A DNA stretch of 64,000 nt from Scatophagus argus (Eukaryota > Chordata > Actinopteri > Scatophagidae): positions 5,358,802 to 5,422,801 of the forward strand of contig NC_058512.1 in the NCBI RefSeq assembly GCF_020382885.2. The letters run 5' to 3'. The notes below the pieces were generated by a model. It searched no databases. It was not told the DNA's origin and saw nothing but the letters and a program-made list of their open reading frames with translations. Every line of letters begins with the position of its first letter. The stretch's first letter is position 1. Both the position numbers and the translations under genes were made by a program. Below are positions 1 to 14,571 of the stretch, piece by piece.

Positions 1-566
1 TAAAGCAGCAGCTCCATCTAATGCTACTTAGCTCGACGTGAGAACGCCCATGGAGGCTGAACACAACGTGGATCTGTCCTTTAACATGTTGTTTTTTTTT
101 TTGTGGCGATGTTTGGCTTATAGAGCACAGACAGACCAAAGCAGAGGGTCCAAATGAAAACATTTGTAGAGATGCCTGCCACAGTGAGTCTGTCTCTTTT
201 AGTCAGCATGTTCAGGAAGCACTCGCACCCACCTGTACATTCCTCACTCACAGCCTTTTGCTAATATCCGTTTGGCACCAGAGTAGCAAAAGGACAACGA
301 TGCCCTGTGCCAAAACGTGGTTTAACGGAGTAAGCAATTATTTTGTCGAGCTTATTGTTCTTTGTTATCAGAACTGTGTGTTGTATACATTGAAAGAAAG
401 AATTGTGTTTGCTGACCTTTTGTTTTGATGTTTTATTAGGTGGCAACACCCCCTGATTGATTCAGTTACCGAGCTAATTAGTTTTCTATTACTCCAGGGG
501 CCCAGGACTCTATTGTTACTCTCTTGTTCTCTGCTAGTAAAGCTGTCATTACATTTTGTGCTGCAG
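1..566 (+). other. AMACR intron, 3' part
   Basis: This is non-coding sequence ending in the acceptor ...ctgcag before the first visible AMACR exon. I see no gene in it. Confidence 0.8.
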
Positions 567-3500
567 GCATTTTATCCCGGCTTGGTCGCAGCGGAGAGAA
601 GCCCTACGCTCCACTGAATCTGTTGGCAGACTTTGCAGGTGGCGGTCTTACCTGTGCTCTGGGGATCGTCCTGGCCCTGCTGGAGAGGACGAAGTCAGGG
701 AAAGGACAGGTGATTGATGCCAGCATGGTAAGCATACTGTCAAACCACCCGCAATGTAAAGCTCGATGCTGTGAAAGAAGTACAGAAATCCCATAAATAT
801 GCATGAGTACATTGATACTTTAGCACTACTGTCAACAGCAACTAAGCTCAAGTAAATGACAGTGGAGACGCTTTGCGCAAACTGCAGACATTGTTGAGGT
901 TAGAGCACATTCAGCCGTCCAGGAAATGCATGCCAAGATATGTGTGTTAAGGATAACAGCAGGAGAGCTTCTTTTCTCCTCTGTCTCCACGTTTATGTGT
1001 AACCAGTTGAATTAGTGAAATAATAAAAAACCAGCAGTATTTTTCTAGATGACGGTGCACCACACTGTGGCAAACTTTGATTCAGGATCAACTTTTATTG
1101 GCATAAGTGATCACTTGGACAGCCTTTAGCAAAGCTACTTGAAAAGCACATCAAAGTCTGTGAATCCTGCTGTGAATCGTCGTCCACTGCTGGTTACAGA
1201 GCAGAACTGCTCTAATGAACTCCTTCAGGAGGTGAAGTTATTAAACTTTTTCAACTCTGTGAAACCTTGTAAAAAGTTTGAATTTAAAGCATACAAATGG
1301 ATGCAGATAAACACACTGAAATGTAATTTTGTGATGCCAACTTTTACCCAAGTGTTTCTTCAGGACTGGACACGGATAATTCAGTGGTTTCATAAGCTAA
1401 CGTTTGAGTTAGTTGTCTTTACGTACTTTACAGCTGCTTTGACAATGAAGTTAGGGTTTTTATCTCCTGAAGTTCCCATACTTTTTCAGTTCCACTGTTG
1501 GATGATGGAGGATCAGTCTTCAACTAAATGCAGATTTTATCTCTCCCCTTGAAGCCTTCTGGAGTTGCATGAGAAAGGACACCCTTTGGAAGTTTGGTAA
1601 TACTATGAGAGGCAAGAGTTTAGTAAGAACAGTGAAAATTGAATCAACAGAGGTCGAAATGTCCTGACTTTTAGTCTGTCTCGACTTAAAAATCGCTGGA
1701 TCCTGCAGTTTTCGAGTGCCAGGCTTAAACCCTGAGAAAACCCCTGATGGCATTATCATCATTCCAACTCAACTTTGAATTTATCGTATTCTCCCTTCTT
1801 GTACTTTTAAATACATATTTATGATTCGAATCATTGATGTTCAGGTACGAGCCCTGTGAGGGTTATAGACAGCTCGTAAAGTCTCGGAAGACATAACACA
1901 ACTGTTTTCTCAGAGTACTACCTTTATTACCTTTATGTGGTGGCGTCCACACTGTAGCGGCCACTCGTTTTCCCTTTTCAGTTCTTTATCTTTTAAAGTG
2001 AAATGTGTCAACACTTCAGTTTGGCAGGGCTTCATTATTGGTTAAATAAAACTTTCATGAGCCCAAGCAAATAAATATTGAGTGTGGTTGCTGTTTGCTC
2101 TACTAATCAGATTAAAGCGAAATCATTTGTTATTAATGTCAGTAGCTGGTCGCTCTTCAACCAATTCCGTTAAATTCATGAAACTCATTTATATTGATTG
2201 TGACTGTATTGACTCATCACCACCCACAGTCAGCAGGCTGCTTTTCTTTTCGGTTTAGTCCCAAGTTTTTCCTTCTCAGGAGAATAATGTTTTTCTTACA
2301 CAGTGTTTTGCTGCAGGTTTTATTTTTTTATTCATTTTTTTTTTATGTTTATGGTTCTTCAGCTAATCCTGGATATGCATGAGCTCCGCTCTCAATTCAG
2401 CAGAGAATTTTAAATGTCTCAAGGACCTGAATTTTCAGCTGTAATGTTGCTTACTCCTTAATTTATTCAAATTTAAAATATTCCAATTTCTTTAGTTTGT
2501 TTTCTTAATTCGGTGTTCATCCAGCGAGAAAAGACTAAGCTGAGGAAGAAAAAGAAAATTGTATTAATTTATTGTGTCTTTAACACAAAATCAACAGAGC
2601 ACACATTTAGAGGATATTATGCCACACAGAAACAGGAGGTTATTCTTGATATCACAATATTAATTTCAGCCATATCACCTTCCCATAAAGTGGAAAAAGA
2701 CTGAGATCCAAAGAACAAACTCACATAAAAGTACTTTCAACATTCAGAATGTAATCATTTTCAGTGAACAGACCTTAAATCTGCATTTAAATGAAAGCAA
2801 ATCTTCATTGTGATGCTGGAGAAACATCTGATCAGGCTGATGGTTGTCAGTGGGATGACGTGTAATCGCGTTGATTCTCAGTCCTGTCATGAGCACCCGA
2901 TGCAGTACACTGTCTGCCTCATATCTATCAGCCGAGTCAAGACGGGGCTGAGCGAATAATTCATACATGACATTGAATTTTCTCTCAGCTGTGCAGTTCG
3001 GCCCTTTCATTCAGAAGCCTGTAATCAGTCATTTTATTTATATTCCCTCATCCGTCCATTTTCAATAAATGCTTGTCCTTTTGAGGCTTTGAGTGGGCTG
3101 GAGCCAGTCACAGCATGCATGGCGTCGGGCAGCTGGCAGGGTACAGTGCACAAGGCTGACACACAGATTTATTTACATTTAAATTCACACCTGTTGATAA
3201 TTTAGAGGCAATTTACTGGGGCTTAAATGGCTATAATTGATATTTTCACAACACCAATGCAACAAAAGGCAGTGAGAAGGCATTGTGATGAACCCACAGG
3301 GACTTATAACCACAGTCTGCCGCTCGCCTCGACTTTATGGAGCTTTCACGGTGAGTTTCACTGTATAGCTGTCTGTCTGTCAACGGTTACAGTTCACTAG
3401 TGTTGTTTTTCAGCCACAACAGGCAGCTGAACAACCAACTGTGCAATGCTGCTTAGCACCAAACAATAGAAAGATTCAGATGGCGGCTTGCAGGTTAACA

Positions 3501-6177
3501 TAGTGTAGCATTCAGCAGCTAACGAGACACGCATTTACCTCTGGAGTTGGTTGAGACCAAAAATGGAGCTAAAAGAGAGGGAATATTGGACTTGCACTCA
3601 TCAGGTGGTCAGAAACATGGCTTCAAATGAATGAAAATGTTACCAACTACTGGGTGTAAATGAGCAACTGTATCTGTAAATCAGCTTGGCTAGAGGGACG
3701 AGGGTGTCTTTGTGCACCAACATGCATTGTGACGGCTTTGGCTCACAAAGATTTTAAATCAGAGACAGTGCATTAAAGAGGTTGTAAAACAGCAGCAGCC
3801 AGTTTTGCACAACCATGCCCAAAACATGAATTTAACGTTCACACAGAGAGAGCGCAAGGAGTGTATTGAGACCATTCACACCTGCTGTTGAGTGACCACA
3901 TAAGAAGGAGCGCTGCATTTTAATTGGTGCTCTGCTGCTCTAAAACTGCGTTTGTCTCTCATGACACAAGGAGCGCCCTCTAGACACCAAAGAAGATACA
4001 AATACAAGAAGTAATAGAGAGTAATAGCTTCGTCTTCACTGCCTTCATGGCTTCAGCCTTGTATTTCGTTTTAACAGACAAATGCATATTTTAATGATTA
4101 AAGACTGTCAAAAGAAGAGGCCGCATTCAGGGAGTCCGCCAAGCTTCCCACAGACTCCATATGGATGAGTCTTGGTTTTGGCTCAGAATAACTAAGAAAG
4201 CACTGAAGCCTGACCAGTGAGAGACCTTCTCCTCTGCTGTGATTTATTCCTGATGACTCACAGAGCAGCAGTTTGAAAGAACATAGCTGCGCCGTTCTAC
4301 TGAATTGCAGTGTTTACGCAGAACACTGTGTCACTTCTTCAAACATTTAAATCCAATTGTTGATGCTGTTTTTTTTTTTCCCCAGCTGACGTTTGATTTT
4401 TTTAATTATTCATTCAGCAGCAGCATTAATAGCTTCTGCATATATGGAGGCTTAAAATGTTACTAGTACACGCAGCTGATGGTTTATACATTAAATGTCA
4501 GCACCCAGTATGCCGTCTCAAGCTGCTGAAAAGCTTGGCATTCAATAATGATTGCAATAGCACACCATTCATGTTCTGTGTATTTTCTTCTTGGAAAGTT
4601 TGCTTTGCTTAAAAATATGCTGTGGATGTCTACTCTGCCCTTGGTAGTTTATATGTAACTGTAATTCTGCATAAAATTTAAATAAAAACATTGACCCTTC
4701 TGACCTTTTGTTCTGCTTGTCTGTTCCTCTCTCTGGTCGTCTTCAGGTAGAAGGAGCAGCATATGTAGGTTCATTTGTGTGGAAATCTCGTCGCATTGGC
4801 ATGTGGGACCGTTCAAGAGGGCAAAACATGTTGGACAGCGGGGCGCCCTTCTACGATTCATACCGGACTTCAGATGGAAAGTACATGGCTGTGGGTGCCA
4901 TAGAACCGCAGTTCTACAGGCAGCTGCTTAAAGGTTTGTAGTGTGCAAATACAGATTGGAGTCTTAATGGAATAAACCTTGAAGGGGAGAAATGAACCAC
5001 AGCCGAGTTACACAGAGCGGTAGCAGTCGACACAATGACATCGCTGAGGTCGCCAACAGACGCACATCCTGTGAAAGCCGAGTTCGCTCAGAGTTTGTCT
5101 ATAACAACATTTAGTTCAGCACAGCTCGTAATCCCACATCCAGAATGCAACCGAAACACTGCACACACATCTCAGAGTCTGAGGATCTCTTGCACCAGAG
5201 CAACAGTCAACATTTGTTTCCCAACAAGAAATCATTTAACGCAAAGACACAAAAAAAAACTAAAAAGGGTTGTAAGATGAGATAATTGCTATTGCTGTTT
5301 TCTTTGAAGTAGCTTTTATTTGATCCATCTATCAATCACATAACAAGAAAATCCATTACAGTATAAAGAGCGTAAGCAGAGCGTAAGCAGTAAATGTACG
5401 GCAGTTTTGGTCAATACCGTGAACTTGCTGAGTGTTTCATGGCCCAATTAGCAATTTGTGTGTTATTTATTTATTCAGTCAGTTAGCAGACGTGGCAGAA
5501 TGCAGTAAATCACCATGTGATTGACAGAGGCTTTTCAGTATAAATCAAACTGTGTGCTGACTGTGACTTTTGAGGGAAAAAAAACCCTCCAAAACCTCAG
5601 TATAGAGAAGCGAATGTAAGTCATTTTGAGTTAGGATTGCTGCCTCCATGTCTGACACAGTGACAGGTCACAGCGACTTTGACTTGGTAACTCTGAGCAC
5701 AGTCCACAAAGATGAAAGTGATGATTGGTCCGTGATGTTAAACATTTCCAACATTTTTTTTTTCTAGGCTTGGAGTTGGACGCTGAAGAGTTGCCTCCTC
5801 AGATGAGCTTCGGTGACTGGCCAGAGCTGAGAAGGATCTTCACAGAGCGTTTTGCTTCAAAAACCCAAGCGGACTGGTCAGCAGTTTTTGATGGGACTGA
5901 TGCCTGTGTTACACCTGTGTTGTCTTTCGACCAAGTGAGCTCACACCCACATAACCGGGAAAGGGCCTCTTTCATCAAGGACTCCAGCGGAGAGGAAAGC
6001 CCCCGGCCGGCCCCGGTTCTCTCTGTGACTCCTGCGGAGCCTTGTCTTGCCCCAGACCCTGTTATCGGACAGCACACTGTTGAGGTCCTGGAGGAGTACG
6101 GGCTTACATCAGCAGAGATAGACGAGATGCGAGCAGCAGGGGTTATAGAGTGTAATGCTGTCAAAGCAAAGTTGTAG
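567..6177 (+). CDS. amacr: alpha-methylacyl-CoA racemase, last three exons (5' part outside window)
   Basis: Exons 567-727, 4747-933+4000 (i.e. 4747-4933) and 5768-6177 join in frame through AG/GT sites and give about 252 C-terminal residues. They match human AMACR residues 131-382, probably exons 3-5 of five. AMACR is a peroxisomal and mitochondrial family III CoA-transferase-fold enzyme that epimerises 2R-methylacyl-CoAs (pristanoyl-CoA, bile-acid intermediates) so that beta-oxidation can proceed. Visible hallmarks are LADFAGGG, holding the catalytic Asp equivalent to human Asp152, and GAIEPQF, holding the equivalent of Glu237. The catalytic His122 lies in the exon left of the window. The protein ends in AKL, a canonical peroxisomal PTS1 (human ends ASL). 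The reading frame is intact. The gene lies upstream of SLC45A2 on the same strand. I saw no sign of the mammalian C1QTNF3 overlap in the window. Confidence 0.96.
728..4746 (+). other. AMACR intron (about 4 kb)
   Basis: The intron runs from donor gtaagc at 728 to acceptor cttcag ending at 4746. It holds AT-rich sequence and short open frames without recognisable homology. I identified no nested gene. Confidence 0.85.
4934..5767 (+). other. AMACR last intron
   Basis: Donor gtttgt at 4934 and a T-rich acceptor tract ending ctag at 5767 bound the intron. Nothing else was recognised in it. Confidence 0.85.
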
Positions 6178-6759
6178 AGGACAATAAGTCAAAGCTTGTT
6201 TGAAAATCAATACCAATCAAGTGTTAAAATTTGAGGAAGATCACCTGGACCTAATTTATATTAGTGATTAATTTAGACAAAAAACAAAATAAGTTGCAGT
6301 CAGTTATATTTGTCACTTTGAACTGCTGTCTCAGTGTAAAGTGTAAACGGACTACAGTGTGCAGAGATGGACTGTGATGGTGTAGCATCGATATGTCCTT
6401 GAGCACACAGACATACTAAACATATTTTGGTGTCTAAATGACTAAAAGGTCCAAAAAAATTTTGGGATTTTGTTCATTCGATGGCCTCACGTGAGCTTGA
6501 GATTCCTGTCATACTGAGAGATGCTCTCCCAGTTTGCAGTTCATTATGATGTGACTCTACTTTCTGAAAGTCAACATAAACTCTCAGCTGTAGTCATTAC
6601 GCTCACGTTGTCTTTTTTTTTATTGTTCTCTTTTATCTAATCATGAAATAATCCTTTTTTTATTCGGATTGTATAACACATTTTCATCTCTGTAACTAAT
6701 TATGAACACAAAATATTGTTTTGCTGTCCGTGTCTCAAAAAAGTCAAATGAAAAATATC

Positions 6760-6765
6760 ATTAAA
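6760..6765 (+). terminator. possible AMACR polyadenylation hexamer ATTAAA
   Basis: This variant hexamer lies about 580 bases after the AMACR stop, followed by a T-rich stretch. No AATAAA was seen nearer the stop, so this is only a candidate. Confidence 0.3.
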
Positions 6766-7006
6766 TATTACTTTTTTACAATTTAAATATTTTAAATCAG
6801 TAAATGCAGGCACTTACACGCATTCACAAGTACATTTGACGCTTCAGATGTGAGCCGCTTCGGGAAAAAAAAAAAAATAGACTTGATGTGTTAAGATTGC
6901 AGAGCAGAGAAAATCGCTGTGAGTAAAAACACCTCCGGTCACAAAGGCTGTGTACATCATCACATCGGCGAGAACGACAGGAAGTCGTCTCCAGCAGCCA
7001 AACAGG

Positions 7007-7156
7007 ATGCAGCCGGACTCAGCGACTGTTAACTTGGCCTCGTGGTGCGTGTTGAGCGGGCTTGTTGTGCTCGTGACACAAGGGGTTTCGGGGGAATTTA
7101 ATCTAAAATTAAAAGATGCTACACTTACTTATTCTATAAACATAAAATTAACGTGA
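7007..7156 (+). CDS. weak candidate first coding exon with signal-peptide-like start
   Basis: ATG at 7007 opens a 49-codon frame. After about 10 polar residues it has a hydrophobic stretch (WCVLSGLVVLV) and then QGVSGEFN, which resembles a signal peptide followed by a cleavage site. Local CpG density is a little higher than in its surroundings. I do not recognise a family and found no convincing second exon before SLC45A2. It may be a chance frame. Confidence 0.15.
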   Translation: MQPDSATVNLASWCVLSGLVVLVTQGVSGEFNLKLKDATLTYSINIKLT

Positions 7157-10100
7157 TTGCGTAGGCTGAATATCGCAGCCCTGTTCACGATGAGCAGTGA
7201 GTCTCCAGAGTGTACATGAAAATGAGCAGCAAATAACAGAAAAAAGAGAAAACTTGCTATTATTAAGAAGAAGAAATCTCAGGGGCAAAGGTCTGTTTAT
7301 TTATCTGTACTTCTTACTTTGTTTCTGCATCAGTAACACTTTGTGCCTTGTAATTTGTTTAGCTGGTGTCAGCTGTGTGGTGGTTACTCCATCACTTCAC
7401 TGCAGACGTTCAAATGATTTCCCATGATGAAATGCTCAGGTCCTCTGCGGCAAGAGGACTGATGACAATCTCAGTTCATATAAATCACATGCTGTTGATT
7501 GTATATTTTAAAGATTTTTTTTTTCCTGATGTTTGCAGAGCCGATAAGCACCTCCAGAACACTTCTGCTGTAGTTAGGAAGCAGCGCTGCAATGATTGAA
7601 ATTCCTTTAAGACCAGATTAGCCACCGCTAAGGGAAATCTGTGTAAATTTAAACCTTGGCTTTATGAGGAGTTTGTAAAATAGCTGATAAAATGCATGAA
7701 TGTCCCCGTGCATACCGGGAGAGGTGACTACACACAGGCTGGGCTGACTTTGTAGCTCCACTATACACCTATGGATGTTAGCATACAATGCATATTATTC
7801 CTTTGTGTAAATTGTCGTGAGCCAGTGTGCTTCAAGCTGTTTAAGGTCAGCATGAAGAATTCCATGACTTCCACAGAACCTCCTCATAAGGAAACTCAAA
7901 CACTGAGGGTCTGAAATGAGCACCTTGTACTTAGACCTCGACAGCTTTGATTTTCGGCCTCTGAGATGAGGTAGGTGGACTCTGTGGTGGTCAGTTCTGT
8001 GAGAAATTGTATCCTCAGTAGTAACATGTCTGTTCAAGGACAAAGTAGTTACTGTGGATACTGCACAGTCTTTGCTGTGATTCATTACAATTGTTTATCC
8101 ACTAATGAAATGTTCCCAGTGGAAGCTGTTGACAGTGTGGACAGACTGACCTACAAAGAGGCCCTGGGAACTAAAAAGCATAGCTGCCAATGCAGCTTCC
8201 TTTCTGTCCGTGTGTGTGAGGTGTCAAACGCCCTGCTACAGGATGGCCATCACAGCTGCTATGTGAAAACTGACTGAAGCCATTAAAAATATCCGTTTTT
8301 GTGCAAATAAACCACATTACTTTTACATGTACTGTTTCTCGCCAAAAGGCAGCGTGTGTCTCCTACAGGGTTTAACTTGTTGAGTGCATGTCCTTCCTCA
8401 CAAGACATTTGCAGAGCTGTGATCTTAATCATTACAGTCAGACACATGTTTGCTGTTTCCAGTTTCTCAGATAATGTTAAGATGTGGATAATTTAGCGCA
8501 AAGAAAAAAAGGCAAATATCTGAGAACCTGAGTGCATAAAACAAAAACCATCTGTAGGCCCGTTGATAGATATCAACTGAGCTGAGTCATAAAATATTTT
8601 CCTGTGATTTGTGAAAAACAAGCCATTTTGCTGGAAGCACTTATTCCTATTTCTTTCAATTCCAATCTTTTCTGCTGAGGTAAACTAACTGGCAGCTTGT
8701 TAGTTTCATATTTAAGAGACAGACATGAGAGATGTCTCTCAGATGATGCATCTATGATCATCTGGTCTCCAAGGAAGGATGCTACAGCGCTTTCCACTAT
8801 TCTTTTACAGATTAGCACCTTTTCTCACATTGTGCATATAAGCATCATGCCGCTGCTCACTAATTGTTCGAAACCTCTACCACAAAGCTTTTCTCTCCGC
8901 ATAACATTCACACATTTGGGAGTTTTGATCAGCCATCCGCCGCTTGTTAAAGAATGTACTATGGCACGCGCTGTTGTAGTAGGAAACCTTGAGGCATGAA
9001 TGTATGCGAGGAATGTCTGTGGTGTGACTCCAAACATCTGACTCTCACCATGGCAGGCCAGACACAGGACAACCGACCGTAAGCATGCAGTACAGTATGA
9101 GATTAGCACAGGCTTCAAACATGACTTAATACTCTGTAGATGTAAGCTGCATTGTGCTTATTTAATCGCGACTGAGCAAACGGTCACCACATTGTGTACT
9201 GTGTACATTGTGTACCATACTGGACTGTACACTGAGGTGCTGTTTGAAGTTATTATGGAAATAACAAGGAGCTACTTATTAGGATTCTAGCATCTGACAA
9301 AGAGATAGTTGATTTTTTTGTTTTGTTTTGTTTTTATTTGACAGACAAAACTTTTTAGACACAGCGATTTTAAGTGTGGATCAATAGGGTGTTTAATCAA
9401 AGAACTGTGGTTATATAACACTTCTTTCTGGGGTATTAATTCTCACTTTTACGTTTATTTCAGTATAATGTTTTTTAACAGCTTGGTACCTCTGCACATT
9501 TCATATTAAGGCACCCAAACAAAATCTCTAATGTGTGTCTGTAAAGGTTTTTGCAGCAGAAAAAAGTATACTTAGCACATTAAAATGTATTCTTTTCCTT
9601 TTACCTTGCTAAAAAAAAAAATCAAAAATATATAAATATGCAAATATTTTCCATTTGACAAGGTTAACTGCTGGAGACGTCTCCTACTCCACTCTAAAGT
9701 CAGTACTCAGTGTATGTGCACACCACATTTTGCCTGGGCCGAATGCTGGATCAGGATTAGCTTCAAGACTATTTGAGATTTCACAAATCATTGCTTCTAG
9801 GATCCATCTAGGATCCACCAATAATTTTCATGATCTGAGGATTATTTTTCTCAATTGATCAAAGAATCATTTTGTCTATAAAATCACACAAAAACAATTT
9901 AAGAAATGTCCATTATAATTTTCCCTCAAATTCCTTGTCATACCAGGCCATGATAAGTTCTAAAGTTCTATCATACTATCAGGTAGGACAAGAAAAACAT
10001 CAACAGTATTTTAACAATATTTTAAAAATTTACATCAGCAAGTGTTGCTGATTGAATTTTTCCTCATTAGTAAATCGATGAAGTCCATACTCTGATAAAA

Positions 10101-13100
10101 CAGCTTCCTTTGTTCCCATGCAGGAGCTATTAAAAACTCAGCTATGACAGGAGGTTCACACACACACACACACACACACTTGAACGTGCCAGTCTGAGGC
10201 GCACATGGTCACGCACGTGGACCACGATGGGCCCTCATGTGCTTGTTCATGTGCACTCTGAGGGATCTCGGTCGTGATGAATCATCGCTTGTGTTTTCTT
10301 ACATATGAATGTTTCCCTGCTGGCTTTCAGGAAGCAGATAACAACCTTTTCCATCTGTTGCCTCCTTCCCGGCTGCTCCCACCTCTCTCTTCCTGATCAG
10401 TATCCCTCCTCAGGGATCACATGCATCATCACTTGATTAACTTGAAGTGCTGCTGGACCAACCACAAAAGAGCCCTTGTGATTTTCATGGTGTGGTGAAG
10501 AAGTCGTCCATCGAGACAAGCAGATTGCATCCTTGCTTTAAGAATATCTGGGAAGGCCAGCTGAGAAACTCCAGTAGAAGTCAAAGATGGTGTCTGAGAA
10601 TTATTACATTTTTGAATTCGATGAGAGGTCCTCCCTGGTAGTCGAAATTGTACTATACGAAGCAAACCTTCCAGCCTCACAGTGGCACTGGAGGATAGGT
10701 CACATGATCATCAAAGTCAGTAGGATTCATCCTCTGGGAACCACGAATTTCATAGCAGTCCATCAAATGGTTGTTATTCCATTCTGGCTCAAAGTGATGG
10801 GTTGGTCCACTAATGTTACAACCTCTGGAGCCCAACGGCAACCGTCCTGGATGGCAATATTAGAAATGTCAGTTGTTTTAGTATGTTAGTGTCAGTTGTC
10901 TTCCCAAGGCAAGATTTGATCACAGTGGCATGTTTTAAGGTGGTGCAAAATGACCTTTAATCAAACCTGACACGGATTTATTCTTCTTTTAGACCTCTGC
11001 TGCTCATCCAAAAGGTCATCTTGCTGTCACCATCCTTTCCTTTGATTTAAATTAGACACGAGAAAACTCCTTGTTACTGCAAATCTACATCTTTCATTAT
11101 GCTATTCACAAAGAACAAGACCTCAGCTCAGATATCTTCTTTGAGTCTAATGTTTAGTGTAATGTAGTGTACCAGGCTATGGTGTGAGTGTGTGTGTGTG
11201 TGTGTTTGAATCAAGCATCAACTTTGATGTCAGAAAAGTAAAGTGAATAATAAAGTGAATTTTGATCTTGCGCAGATTCGGTATTCAGGGCACATCTCAC
11301 AGCAGACTCAAACCTCTGAAAGTGAATGTTATAATTGAATGCACCCACGTTTTAGTGTTTGAATGATGCCATTGTGTGACTGATTAAACCTCAAAAAGTC
11401 TCTTAGTTCCAAGGGTGCAATTATGAGGATAATGAGTGTGGTTAAATAAAAATTTTTCTAAAGGGACTTGGCACGATAGCTGTTGTCAGAGTTAGAAATG
11501 ATTTGAAGGATAAATGGACTCAAATAAGTTCTTTTATTAAGATGTGACGTGGCACATTTCCATGTATCCGCCGAGACCAAATCTTTGTTTTCTATTTTGC
11601 TGAGTTGTCTACTTCCAAAAATCGCTTGCAGAAAATCACAATTTTATTCAAGCTGAGGGTGCGTTTCGTTTGTCCCCCTGTCACTTCCGGAGAGAGAGTC
11701 GGAGAGCGAGGAAGGAAGATTGAAAACGCAACGTGAATAAAACATCTCTGCCTGAGTCTCTTCACACACTTTTGTGGTTGTTTAACGATGAAGATAACGG
11801 CGCTCATGATCCGACACTGCATTACTATGTCATCAAACTTTTGTTTCCATTGTTTTACCTGAGAGACCTCTAGCGGCAAAAATATCATAGTGTGCGTTTA
11901 ACAGTGAAGGTCAAGGTGCCATTGGGTGCCATTGGGTGCCATTGTGGCTTTGAATTCCAGGCGTTGATGACCTTTAATAACAACAGCAACAAGGAACAGC
12001 AGCTGCTTTATGGGCCAATACGAGATTGTTTGCTTTCTGTTATTGAACACCTTCAGACACAGAGGAACAAAAATTCATTACGTTTCTCTCGGGATTTGAA
12101 AGACGAGTAGGATTCTGAGAAATGCTTCGGCAATGTCTGTGAAATACTCGGAGAAATATTCATAGGGTGGCAAGAAGGTGACACGGAGACCAATGCTGGC
12201 AGAAATGTGTGCTGTCTCTGCTGATTTAATCACAAACAATCACGTCTATCAATATTTGCTTGAAAAAGCACCCCAGCTGAATGTAACTCAGAAATGTTGA
12301 ATAGATTGAATAGACTGAGCTGAATGGAGATATCCACAGGTGGGCTTAGAAACTGTAAACTGTTTTGGGTTTGTTTTTGTTTTTTTTCCGACCCAATTTC
12401 CAAATCTTTCGACATTTTTACCCACTGAAAATAAGCCCATCACTCAGCCTAAAACCTGTCCATAACAGATCAAATTACAGACTAAGTTATATACCACATA
12501 TACACTTTGTTCTAGTCTGATGCTGCACATCGAGTGCTGCCAGCCTTCCGACTATCCGGTGGGTAATGGGTTGTCACTGTACTGCTGACTGAAGTTTGAC
12601 CTTGTTTGTCTGCAGAATGAGCGGCTTCAGAGGTGTTTTTAACTGCAGTCCCTGAGACGCCAGTGAATGTGAAGTCTAAGCCATTTAGACACAACAAAAC
12701 AAGCTTCAGCAATTTTCGCAGTTATAAGTGAAGGGTAGACACTGTCAAATAAATGTAGCACAGTAGAAAGTACAACATTTCCCTCTGAAATGTAGCAAAC
12801 TAGAGGTAAATACACTTACCTTCCATTACTGGAGACTGGTCAGAACCAGCTGCAGTCTATTTTCTGTTCAGCTGGCTCTTTGTTGTCATTACACCTGTCA
12901 GACGACAGTTTACAACCAATGAGACTTTGTAAGTTGGACTACTGCAAAGTGGCACATCACTCCAGGCTGTCCTGTCACGCCGCTCAGCACTGATTTGTAC
13001 CCCTAAGATTAATCCGCTGGTTTTAATCAGGATATCTGTGCTAAAATGAGCGTTCAGCAGGGTGGGATCAGAGCGGAGAGAAAAACATATCAAGGGGTAA

Positions 13101-13789
13101 CAAAGACGTGTGCTGAAATTCAGTGAAAGACAAAGGTGGTTGTATGTCTCTTATGGCTCACACAAAGTGACTTGTGTGATCGAGTCCTAATGATGTTCTT
13201 GTGATTCTTGTGATTGTTCTTGGGATTGGTCTGCTGATTCTGAGAAGGACAGACACCTGACCTTAAGCTGACCTTTGCAAGACGCTGCCATATCTTTGAT
13301 CGCCGGAGCGAAGTCCAGAGCGAAGAGGAAGTCGCAAATGTCTTCCCGATTTAAGGTCACAACATTACGCTGTCAGTGGCGAGTCACAGACCAGCACACC
13401 AAGGAATACAGTCCCAGCTTTTCTTACAGTTAGTTAAATAAACCTAATATTTAAACACATCATTATTGTTTTAAATTGCATCATCTCAATTCTCATTCAA
13501 AATGCAATGAAATAAAACATTCATTCTGCAAAAGCACATGATGATCTGATGACACACGTGAAAAGTAACAAGAGGCAAAGAGCTCAGACCATCTTTTAGC
13601 TTTCTCGATGCGAGTGGATTGGCTGTGTCTCCTGCAAGACTGGGTCGTTTTGTTTTTTCTTCAGTAAACCACAGAAGAAGAAAGAAAAGTATTCAGTCAC
13701 ACACAGACACACACACTATGACTATTAAAATGTTAATTATGATCAATACTTTTTAAGCAAGACTAAGAGTCTGGAGCCGTGCTAACTGC

Positions 13790-13960
13790 TCCGTGGGGCA
13801 GTGCTTGGAGCTAAATGCTAACGTGCTCACAGTGACATGCTGAGGTTTACCAGATGTAATGTTTATTATGCTCACCAGCTTAGGTCAGCGTGTTAGCATG
13901 CTGGTATGGATGGAGATGTCAGTAGTTGTGGACAAATTAAGGCTTATTAAGCCACAACAC
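13790..13960 (+). repeat. dispersed percomorph repeat rich in TTAGCATGCT motifs
   Basis: The segment includes GGAGCTAAATGCTAACGTGCTCA and later GTGTTAGCATGCTGGTATGG, the signature of a repeat common in spiny-rayed fish genomes. Related copies occur at about 21075-21600 and 42100-42350. The family assignment is from general knowledge; no library was searched. Confidence 0.6.
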
Positions 13961-14571
13961 CAGCATGGCATAAGAAAAGATTAATTAAAATACAAATTAA
14001 TGTATGGATTAAACAAAAAATTGCAAATGGTAAAGCAGAACTGTAAGGTTCTATATATATTCATTTTTCTCTGCAAATCCATTGAACTCCATAGAAATCA
14101 TTAAGTAATTTAATTGTCATGCAGGAAGGCTGTCTTGAAATTGCAAAATAGTACATTTAAATATGTTTTTACATGACTGTTCTCCCATTTACATAATACA
14201 TACACACAATTCAAATTATTCGCTTTTTAAACAAGCTTTTAAATGAATTAGATCTGGTGGCAGCTGTCTCACTGCTGAACAAAAGAGAAACTTCTCACAA
14301 AGAAATAAATATTGCACTGTACTACCAGCTAATCATTCATGGCTGTGGAAACAATGGGATAAATGACCCTCGTTACCACATCACACACTCTCATGCATGT
14401 AATTCTCCACACACATCGCCCCAGGTCTTTTACTACAGCACTTTGAAGTCAGGAGATGGGGAAGAAACATTCAGTCACTCCTTAAATACACCCACTGCTC
14501 TCTCTCCTCCCCTCTCCCTCGCTTCTTCATTGACTCCCACTTTGCTCTGCTCAGACCCAGAGGCAGACCTT

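Noticed and set aside
1139-1552. 137-residue open frame inside the AMACR intron
   Set aside because: No recognisable domain and no splice or promoter context; it lies wholly within an intron.
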